This document shows, in pieces, positions 57,720-64,000 of a stretch of DNA of 64,000 nt. A program made the position numbers and the translations under genes. Within the stretch, counting starts at the first letter, position 1; each line of letters opens with the position of its first letter. The notes beneath the pieces are model-generated. The model was not told the origin of the DNA. It made no database searches and saw only the letters and a program-made list of their open reading frames with translations. The stretch comes from Bacillus smithii (lineage in GTDB: Bacteria > Bacillota > Bacilli > Bacillales > DSM-4216), in assembly GCF_001050115.1 (NCBI RefSeq), contig NZ_CP012024.1:2398001-2462000 (forward strand), in the 5' to 3' direction.

Positions 57720-58493
57720 CTACTCTCCTTTAAAAACAGGAGCTCGTTTTTCGATAAAAGCTTTTATCCCCTCTTGCCCATCTTTCGATTCAAAAACTTT
57801 GCCGAACCATTCAGCTTCTTTCTCCATCCCTTTTTGAAAATCGCCTTGCTTGGAATAATTTAATAGTTCAATAGCCGCTTTCAGTGAAAGCGGACTCTTC
57901 TTCGCAATTTTTGCTGCTAATTCCCGTGCCCGCGGTAGAAGTTCTTCCTCCTTGCAAACATCGTTGGCAAGCCCCCATTGAACCGCTTCACTTCCCGAAA
58001 TCGGTTCACTTGTAAAAAGCATCTCGGCTGCCTTTCCGGTACCGACATAACGAGGCAGTCGCTGGGAGCCGGCAAAACCAGGGACTAACCCAAGGCTAAG
58101 CTCCGGTAAACCTAATTTGCTATTTTCCGTCACAAGGCGAATGTGGCAGCTCATGGCTAATTCCAAACCTCCGCCCAATGCCGCTCCATGAATAGCGGCA
58201 ATTACAGGTTTGGAGAAATGTTCAATGCGATTAAACACTTGCTGCCCATGAGAAGCGAGAGAAGAAAATTTTTTGCCATCTTTGACAGTTGCAAATTCCT
58301 TAATATCCGCTCCCGCGGAAAAAAATCTCCCTTTTCCGTAAATAAGTACCACTCGGACATTCTGCTCGTTCTCCAATTCATCCAAGAGCAAATCCAATTC
58401 TGAAATGACCTCATTCGCTAAAGCGTTTGCAGGCGGGCGATCCAAAATCACTTCCGCCACATTTCCTTGTCGTTGCCATGAAAGATATTCCAT
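57720..58493 (-). CDS. fadB: enoyl-CoA hydratase (beta-oxidation)
   Basis: Crotonase-fold enzyme hydrating trans-2-enoyl-CoA. The 257-aa protein has FSAGADIKEF near 61-70 and the oxyanion-hole HGAALGGGLELAMSCH near 104-119, with Glu of LPELSLGLVPG as expected. Operon position between fadR and etfB matches B. subtilis ysiB (fadB). Confidence 0.95.
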   Translation of the reverse strand: MEYLSWQRQGNVAEVILDRPPANALANEVISELDLLLDELENEQNVRVVLIYGKGRFFSAGADIKEFATVKDGKKFSSLASHGQQVFNRIEHFSKPVIAAIHGAALGGGLELAMSCHIRLVTENSKLGLPELSLGLVPGFAGSQRLPRYVGTGKAAEMLFTSEPISGSEAVQWGLANDVCKEEELLPRARELAAKIAKKSPLSLKAAIELLNYSKQGDFQKGMEKEAEWFGKVFESKDGQEGIKAFIEKRAPVFKGE

Positions 58494-58523
58494 TTCCTTA
58501 CCATCCCCTTATACAACGGAAAA

Positions 58524-59111
58524 TCATTTTTCTCCTAAAAACCCCTTTAATAACAGTTTGGCTACAGTTGGTGTGAGAGCCACAAGGTCATATTTTTGTT
58601 TGTTCATGACCCATGTTGTAGCGATTTCATCGATCGTCCCAAACAGCATTTGACGAGCTATGCGAGTATCAAGATCAGGAGCAAATTCCCCGCTTTCCAC
58701 TCCTTCGCGAAGAATTTGCTCTATAAAATCTAAATATTCTTTCAACACATTATTGATGCGTCGGCGTAATTCTTGATTGGACTGCCTTAGTTCCAGCTGC
58801 GTTACTACTGCCAATTTCGGGTTTTGAGAAAGAATTCGAAAATGATTTTCTATCATCATGAATATTTTCTCTGCAGCCGTTTGTTTCCCTGCTATGACTT
58901 CTTTAATTTTTTCGATGAAATTCGCCATTTTTTCTTGAAACAATGAAATTAAAATGTCTTCTTTATTTTTAAAATACAAGTAAATGGTGCCGTCGGCTAT
59001 TCCCGCCTGCTTGGCGATCTTTGAAACTTGTGTTTGATGATAACCGTTTTCGGCAATCGTAATCACGGCCGCGTCAATGATTTGATGGTATTTCGGTTTG
59101 TTTCTTCTCAA
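58524..59111 (-). CDS. fadR: FadR, TetR-family repressor of fatty acid degradation
   Basis: Represses beta-oxidation genes until long-chain acyl-CoA binds. The 195-aa protein has an N-terminal TetR helix-turn-helix (AENGYHQTQVSKIAKQAG... GTIYLYFKNKEDILISLF, about 19-58) and a helical ligand domain. The start is TTG at 59111 after AAGGGGATTGTC. A full FadR operator sits on its own promoter 35-50 bp upstream. Confidence 0.95.
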   Translation of the reverse strand: MRRNKPKYHQIIDAAVITIAENGYHQTQVSKIAKQAGIADGTIYLYFKNKEDILISLFQEKMANFIEKIKEVIAGKQTAAEKIFMMIENHFRILSQNPKLAVVTQLELRQSNQELRRRINNVLKEYLDFIEQILREGVESGEFAPDLDTRIARQMLFGTIDEIATTWVMNKQKYDLVALTPTVAKLLLKGFLGEK

Positions 59112-59145
59112 GACAATCCCCTTTCAAACTACACATCATCATTTA

Positions 59146-59163
59146 TGAATGATCATTCATTCA
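59146..59163. promoter_or_regulatory. FadR operator upstream of fadR
   Basis: TGAATGATCATTCATTCA fits the Bacillus FadR box TGAATGAnTAnTCATTCA except near the centre. It lies just after the -10 of the promoter at 59171-59199, so a bound repressor would block initiation. Confidence 0.85.
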
Positions 59164-59170
59164 TAAATGA

Positions 59171-59199
59171 ATCTTATCTTTTTTCTCCCATACTGTCAA
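59171..59199 (-). promoter_or_regulatory. sigma-A promoter of fadR-fadB-etfB-etfA
   Basis: TTGACA (59194-59199), spacer of 17, TAAGAT (59171-59176) on the minus strand, immediately upstream of the FadR operator. Confidence 0.75.
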
Positions 59200-59228
59200 T
59201 AGAAAGGTTCATCATTATTTTTTCTTAT

Positions 59229-60923
59229 TCAGCTTTCTTTTTCGTTTTTGCCTAAATTTTCTTTTTCTTCTTCTGTAAGAGCACGCCGCAATATTTTTCC
59301 CATTGCGGTTTTCGGCAATTCTTCCCGAAACTCGTAAATTCGTGGTACTTTATAGGCTGCCAAACGTTTTCTGACAAAAGCATCCAACTCTTTTTCCGTT
59401 GCAACCGCGCCTTTTTTCAGTACAACATAGGCCTTGACAGTTTCCCCACGGTAAGGATCCGGAACCCCGGCTACGACAGCTTCCTGAACCGCTTCATGTT
59501 CGTACAGAACTTCTTCCACCTCGCGAGGATAAATATTATAGCCTCCTGCAATAATGATATCTTTCTTGCGGTCGACGATGTAAAAAAATCCTTCTTCGTC
59601 CATGTAACCGATATCCCCTGTCAAAAGCCAGCCGTTTCGCAAAACGGCCGCTGTCTCCTCGGGACGATTCCAGTACCCTTTCATCACTTGCGGCCCCTTT
59701 ACAGCCAACTCGCCAATTTCATGAGGGGGAAGCGGATCTCCGGTTTCCAGCGATAAAATAGCTGCATCTGTATCCGGCCAAGGGAGCCCTATGCTTCCTT
59801 CCGCCTTTCTGCCCCACAGTAAATTGGCATGGGTAACAGGAGAAGATTCGCTTAATCCGTAACCTTCCACTAATTTTCCGCCTGTCACTTCTTCAAATTT
59901 TTTCTGGACTTCTAACGGCAATGGAGCCGATCCGCTAATACAGCATTTAATGGAGGAAAGATCATATTTGCTGATATCAGGATGGTTGAGCAAACCAATG
60001 TACATCGTTGGCGCACCGGGAAACAAAGTGGGACGTTCTTTTTCAATCGTCTTTAGTGTCGTTTTGACATTAAATTTCGGCAATATAATCATTTTATAAG
60101 CTTGCATAACGGATAAAATCATGACAGCCGTCATTCCATAAACATGGAAAAATGGGAGCAGCGCCAATACCGATTCTTCCCCTTTGCGGCACTTGTACAG
60201 CCAAGCGTCAATCATGGAAGCGTTTGCAACAAGGTTTTTATGAGTCAGCATGACCCCTTTTGGGAATCCCGTTGTTCCCCCCGTGTACTGCAAAAGAGCA
60301 AGATCTTCTTCAAAATCGAAATCTTCATCGATTTCATTCGCCGTTTCGTTTTTCAAAACCACATCAAATAAATGAATATTCCCTCTATGATGCACTTTTA
60401 CCAATATTCCTGTTTGTTTTTTTTGCATTTGAGAATAGATAGTATTTTTAGGAAAGGGTAAATAATCTTTGATAGCTGTGACAATGACATGTTCAATGTC
60501 CGTCTTGTCCATGATCTTCGCCACTCGGGGGTAAAGAACATCCAGCGTAAAAATCACTTTTGCACCTGAATCCTCCATTTGGTATGCCAGTTCTCTTTCC
60601 ATATAGAGCGGATTTGTCTGTACGACGACGCCACCAGCGTATAGTACACCGAAGTATCCGATCACGCTTTGGGGACAATTAGGAAGCATGATCGCCACTC
60701 TGTCTCCTTTTTGCACGCCAATTTTGCGCAAATATCCCGCTAACTTTAAAGCAGATTCATACACTTCTAGAAAGGTCATTTTCTTCCCCATAAACTGGAT
60801 GGCCGTGTTCTCGGCATATTCTTCGGCTGCTCGAGTTAAATAGGATTGAATCGGAATAGGCTCATATGAAAGTGTAGCAGGAATTTCCTCCGGATAATGT
60901 TTAAGCCATGGTTTATCCGTCAT
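59229..60923 (-). CDS. lcfA: long-chain fatty-acid-CoA ligase
   Basis: Activates fatty acids to acyl-CoA. The 564-aa AMP-forming enzyme shows the P-loop YTGGTTGFPKGVMLTHKN near residue 213, the A5 motif EGYGLSESSPVTH, the A7/A8 region WLLTGDIGYMDEEGFFYIVD and RKKDIIIAGGYNIYPREVEE, and the C-terminal catalytic lysine in PKTAMGKILRRAL. ATG at 60923 follows GGGGGAG. It precedes fadR by 117 bp and has its own promoter. Confidence 0.96.
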   Translation of the reverse strand: MTDKPWLKHYPEEIPATLSYEPIPIQSYLTRAAEEYAENTAIQFMGKKMTFLEVYESALKLAGYLRKIGVQKGDRVAIMLPNCPQSVIGYFGVLYAGGVVVQTNPLYMERELAYQMEDSGAKVIFTLDVLYPRVAKIMDKTDIEHVIVTAIKDYLPFPKNTIYSQMQKKQTGILVKVHHRGNIHLFDVVLKNETANEIDEDFDFEEDLALLQYTGGTTGFPKGVMLTHKNLVANASMIDAWLYKCRKGEESVLALLPFFHVYGMTAVMILSVMQAYKMIILPKFNVKTTLKTIEKERPTLFPGAPTMYIGLLNHPDISKYDLSSIKCCISGSAPLPLEVQKKFEEVTGGKLVEGYGLSESSPVTHANLLWGRKAEGSIGLPWPDTDAAILSLETGDPLPPHEIGELAVKGPQVMKGYWNRPEETAAVLRNGWLLTGDIGYMDEEGFFYIVDRKKDIIIAGGYNIYPREVEEVLYEHEAVQEAVVAGVPDPYRGETVKAYVVLKKGAVATEKELDAFVRKRLAAYKVPRIYEFREELPKTAMGKILRRALTEEEKENLGKNEKES

Positions 60924-60972
60924 CGAACTCCCCCTTCGATATTTTTTGGAAAATTTAAAATATTATATACGA

Positions 60973-61001
60973 ATTATACAATATATTTATCCTATTTACA
61001 A
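60973..61001 (-). promoter_or_regulatory. sigma-A promoter of lcfA
   Basis: TTGTAA (60996-61001), spacer of 17, TATAAT (60973-60978) on the minus strand. No FadR box is seen around it. Confidence 0.6.
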
Positions 61002-61013
61002 TCAAAGAAAAAA

Positions 61014-61053
61014 GATCGAACCTCCCTCCAAAATCGAAAGAGGTTCGACCTTT
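61014..61053 (-). terminator. terminator after the 27-aa ORF
   Basis: GGTCGAACCTC/GAGGTTCGATC stem followed by TTTTTTC on the minus strand, directly after the stop of the small ORF. Confidence 0.8.
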
Positions 61054-61137
61054 TTAAGCAAAAAAGACTAAATATATGATTCCAAGAATAAAAAATGCTC
61101 CGCAGCAAACAAGCAGCACTTTGGCCAATTTTTCCAT
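61054..61137 (-). CDS. small single-helix membrane peptide, 27 aa
   Basis: The frame reads MEKLAKVLLVCCGAFFILGI and ends IYLVFFA. It is nearly all one transmembrane helix after a short basic start. GGGGAG lies 8 bases before the ATG at 61137, and a strong terminator begins at the stop, so it is probably the last gene of the mutS2 transcript (75-bp gap). I do not recognise it. B. subtilis has the membrane gene yshE between lcfA and mutSB; this peptide is far too short to be it. Confidence 0.5.
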   Translation of the reverse strand: MEKLAKVLLVCCGAFFILGIIYLVFFA

Positions 61138-61211
61138 TGTTTCATCTCCCCAATACGTTGTGGAGCTTGTTTAAAGAGAAGGAAAAAGGTGAAGACTTGC
61201 CAATATGGATT

Positions 61212-63566
61212 TTACTTCAGTTCAACCACTGTGACGCCGCTGCCGCCTTCCCCCGCTTCTCCGAGACGGATGCTTTTCACTGATCGATGACGCTTCAACA
61301 GCTCTTGTACTCCTTTTCTTAAAGCCCCTGTTCCTTTCCCGTGAATAATGGAAACACGCGGATATCCGGCCAATACGGCATCGTCAATGTATTTTTCTAC
61401 TTTTATCAAAGCATCTTCATAGCGTTCCCCGCGCAAATCCAGTTCTAAGCCCACATGATAATCTTTTCCCTTTACGGTAGCCAACGGTTTCGGATCGACC
61501 TTTTTTTGCAAAGGAATGTATTCAAGATCCGATTCATTGACATTCATTTTTAAAATGCCGACTTGAACGAGCCATTCGTTCCCGTCGACTTTTTCGAGTA
61601 TCGTTCCTTTTTGACCGAAGGACAACACTTTTACTTCATCTCCCGGCATAAAGGAACGGCTCCTTTTCGCTTTTGGTTGCGGTGTTTTTTTGTCTATCTC
61701 CGGCATGGCATCAGACAACCGCTTTCTCGCTTCGATCAATTCATGCTCTTTTACTTCTGCATTCTTTTCCAAGCGCAGTTTTCTTAAATGGCGAATGATT
61801 TCTTCCGCTTCTTCTTTCGCCTTTTCGACAATTTTGGAGGCTTCTCTTTCAGCGCGGCTGTACATTTCTTCTTTTTTCTCATAAAACTCTTGCATCTGGT
61901 TTTGCAAATCTTTTAAAAGCTTTTCAGCCGATTTTAAATAATCTCTTGCCTCTTGTTCTTCTTTTTCGGCTAATTTTCTGCTTCTCTCTAAAGAAGCAAT
62001 CATATTTTCTACTTCGTTTGTATCGTCACCCGTATATTGTCTTGCCCGTTCAATGATCTTATGATTTAATCCTAAACGCTCGGAAATTTCAAAAGCGTTG
62101 CTGCGTCCGGGAACGCCGATGAGCAAACGATAAGTTGGGCTTAATGTTTCCACATTAAACTCAACACTGGCATTGATGACTCCGTCTCGGTTGTATCCAT
62201 AGGCTTTCAATTCAGGATAGTGGGTGGTTGCCACTACCCTGGCCCCTACTTCAAGCACTTCATCCAAGATCGAAATGGCAAGAGCCGCTCCTTCCTGTGG
62301 ATCAGTCCCTGCTCCGAGTTCATCAAACAGCACCAAGCTCTCCCCCGTCACTTCCTTTAAAATGTCTACAATATTCACCATATGGGAAGAAAATGTACTT
62401 AAGCTCTGTTCAATGGATTGTTCATCCCCGATATCGGCAAATACGGAATGAAAAACGGCCATTTCCGAACCTTCCTGAGCCGGTATTTGCAGACCGGATT
62501 GTGCCATTAACGTTAAAAGACCGATGGTTTTCAGCGTAACGGTTTTTCCTCCGGTATTCGGTCCGGTAATGACGATCGCTGTATAATCTTTCCCCAGTTC
62601 AATATCGTTGGGTACAGCTTCCTCTATCGGCAGCAAGGGATGACGCGCTTGATGAATCCTTATATATCCTTCTCGATTCATCAACGGTTTAGAGGCTTTC
62701 ATGCTCTTGGCCAATTTCGCTTTGGCAAAAATAAAATCCAAATCACCCATCACTTGAACAATGACCAGCAGTTCATCGGCATTTTCCTGTACTTTCGCCG
62801 ACAACTCTCTTAAAATTTTTTCGATTTCTTCCTGTTCTTTCAGCTTCAATTGCTTTAATTGGTTATTTAATTGAACAATCGATTCCGGTTCAATAAAGAG
62901 AGTTTGTCCTGAAGATGACTGATCATGGACAATCCCGCCATAGTGGTGGCGATATTCTTGTTTCACCGGGATGACGTAGCGATCATTCCGAATCGTAACG
63001 ATGGCATCCGAAAGCATTTTCTGCGCATTTTTGGATCGAATCATGCTTTCCAGACGTTCGCGAATTCTTCCTTCATGAATCCTGATTTGACTACGGACCT
63101 CTCTTAATGTCGAACTGGCAGAATCCAAGATCTCTCCGTTTTCATCGACAGCGCGTTTAATGTCATGCTCCAGCTCCGTCAACACAGGGATCTGTTCTGT
63201 TTGTTCTGATAAAATCGGTAACTTTTCCCCGTTTTCAACCAGTTCGGCGATAAACTTTTTCATCATCCGTCCTGAGTATATCGTTCCAGCAATTTGAATC
63301 AATTCTTCGCCATTGAGCAATCCCCCGATTTTGGCTCTTTTCACGTGTGGACGGATATTATGCAGCCCATCTAGAGGAGCATGTCCTGCTACTCGTAAAA
63401 CGGTTGCCGCTTCATCCGTTTCCTCCTGCCAGTGAACCACTTCAGAAAAATCAGCAGAAGGAAAGAGAGCGTCGATTTTTTCAATTCCCAATGAAGAAGA
63501 GGCGTGCTGTTCCAATTGTTGCTTAATTTTATCAAATTCTAACGTTGCCAATACTTTCTTATTCAA
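61212..63566 (-). CDS. mutS2: MutS2, recombination-suppressing / ribosome-rescue ATPase
   Basis: MutS-type ATPase with a C-terminal Smr nuclease domain; in Bacillus it acts on collided ribosomes and in recombination rather than mismatch repair. Starting at TTG 63566 (GGGAGAGAT as SD) it has 784 aa, the length of B. subtilis MutSB. Visible: Walker [11 protein letters not shown] near 325, Walker [21 protein letters not shown], a long coiled coil (about 505-620) and the Smr domain [12 protein letters not shown] ... [14 protein letters not shown] (about 710-784). Confidence 0.97.
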   Translation of the reverse strand: MNKKVLATLEFDKIKQQLEQHASSSLGIEKIDALFPSADFSEVVHWQEETDEAATVLRVAGHAPLDGLHNIRPHVKRAKIGGLLNGEELIQIAGTIYSGRMMKKFIAELVENGEKLPILSEQTEQIPVLTELEHDIKRAVDENGEILDSASSTLREVRSQIRIHEGRIRERLESMIRSKNAQKMLSDAIVTIRNDRYVIPVKQEYRHHYGGIVHDQSSSGQTLFIEPESIVQLNNQLKQLKLKEQEEIEKILRELSAKVQENADELLVIVQVMGDLDFIFAKAKLAKSMKASKPLMNREGYIRIHQARHPLLPIEEAVPNDIELGKDYTAIVITGPNTGGKTVTLKTIGLLTLMAQSGLQIPAQEGSEMAVFHSVFADIGDEQSIEQSLSTFSSHMVNIVDILKEVTGESLVLFDELGAGTDPQEGAALAISILDEVLEVGARVVATTHYPELKAYGYNRDGVINASVEFNVETLSPTYRLLIGVPGRSNAFEISERLGLNHKIIERARQYTGDDTNEVENMIASLERSRKLAEKEEQEARDYLKSAEKLLKDLQNQMQEFYEKKEEMYSRAEREASKIVEKAKEEAEEIIRHLRKLRLEKNAEVKEHELIEARKRLSDAMPEIDKKTPQPKAKRSRSFMPGDEVKVLSFGQKGTILEKVDGNEWLVQVGILKMNVNESDLEYIPLQKKVDPKPLATVKGKDYHVGLELDLRGERYEDALIKVEKYIDDAVLAGYPRVSIIHGKGTGALRKGVQELLKRHRSVKSIRLGEAGEGGSGVTVVELK

Positions 63567-63678
63567 TGAGCAATCTCTCCCATCAAGCATCATTCGATTT
63601 GTATAAAGCTATGCTGAAAAAGGTTGATGGATCTCATACCATAAGTATTCTCCAAAATGAACCATCCAAATGACCATA

Positions 63679-64000
63679 TTAAGGGATCTGTAAAAAGCGT
63701 TTCATCTGTTTTGCATCCAATGTATTCAATATATTTTCCCGTTTGATCCAGCCCTTTCTTGCCGCTTTCACTCCGATTTCCATAAACCGCAATTGGTCAA
63801 CGGCATGGGCATCCGTGTTGATAAAAAATTTCACACCTGCTTCTTGAGCTTTTCGCAAATGATCCGCAGATAAATCCAAACGGTGCGGATTGGCATTCAA
63901 TTCTAAAGCCGTATTCGTTTCTTTCGCCCATTCAATCAATAAATCGATGTCGACATCATATCCTTGTCTTCTGCCAATCAGTCGGCCAGTCGGATGAGCA
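63679..64000 (-). CDS. polX: PolX-type DNA polymerase/3'-5' exonuclease, C-terminal part
   Basis: Only the last 106 codons are inside the window; the gene continues past base 64000. They are the end of the PHP domain: AHPTGRLIGRR, the metal-site region LELNANPHRLDLS and FFINTDAHAVDQL (with the conserved Asp and His), then a short tail. Bacterial family X polymerases with a PHP domain work in base excision repair. Position next to mutS2 is that of B. subtilis yshC. Confidence 0.92.
   Translation of the reverse strand, partial: AHPTGRLIGRRQGYDVDIDLLIEWAKETNTALELNANPHRLDLSADHLRKAQEAGVKFFINTDAHAVDQLRFMEIGVKAARKGWIKRENILNTLDAKQMKRFLQIP

Overview
The window is a piece of chromosome from an endospore-forming member of the Bacillaceae. 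The evidence is dense core synteny with the Bacillus subtilis spoIIB-folC-valS-ysxE-spoVID-hemLBDCXA-engB-lonA-lonB-clpX-tig ... rph-gerM-racE-gerE-sdhBAC-yslB-lysC-uvrC-trxA-etfAB-fadBR-lcfA-mutS2-polX region, together with dedicated sporulation genes (spoIIB, spoVID, ysxE, lonB, gerM, gerE). Almost every housekeeping gene lies on the minus strand, so the window reads backwards relative to the direction of transcription. The species cannot be fixed from the sequence alone.

Layout. 1-1426: truncated ISLre2-family element. 1767-5289: an unreported 35-aa membrane peptide, spoIIB, then folC, whose 3' UTR carries a tandem structured repeat. 5455-8362: valS with its T-box leader. 8679-10335: two plus-strand membrane genes (a dicarboxylate/glutamate symporter and a 63-aa protein). 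10489-12721: spoVID-ysxE. 13170-13809: a group IIC intron that has lost almost all of its maturase ORF, seated just behind the hem terminator. 13995-20215: the hemAXCDBL operon for early tetrapyrrole synthesis. 20463-30174: a LiaI/LiaF-like membrane protein, then the protein quality-control block engB, lonA, lonB, clpX, tig and a TPR protein. 30551-34845: accessory block with a complete ISLre2 element, a YtaF/MntP-like gene, tRNA-Arg(UCU) with a small ORF behind it, and an IS30 element. 34996-39041: ysnB, rdgB, rph, gerM, racE. 39703-45464: second accessory block with padR and a HAAS-like membrane partner, a 5'-truncated beta-helix protein, an IS1380 element and a second IS30 copy. 46501-64000: gerE, the sdhCAB operon, yslB, lysC with a lysine riboswitch, uvrC, trxA, the lcfA/fadR-fadB-etfB-etfA beta-oxidation block, mutS2 with a small membrane ORF behind it, and the end of polX.

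Functionally the window joins haem synthesis, protein folding and degradation, respiration (succinate dehydrogenase), fatty-acid oxidation feeding electrons to ETF, DNA repair (UvrC, MutS2, PolX) and sporulation. Regulatory signals are readable: T-box, L-box, a FadR operator on a consensus promoter, PadR-type palindromes on a consensus promoter, and good matches to sigma-F (lonB), sigma-E (spoVID) and sigma-K (gerE) promoters.

No obviously new defence or biosynthetic system is present. The most notable unexplained signals are the ORF-deleted group IIC intron, the tandem RNA-like element in the folC 3' region, three small ORFs with good ribosome binding sites, foldback control of the ISLre2 transposase, and an IS30-type element with 13-bp target duplications at both sites. 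All readings were made by eye; no database search was run.
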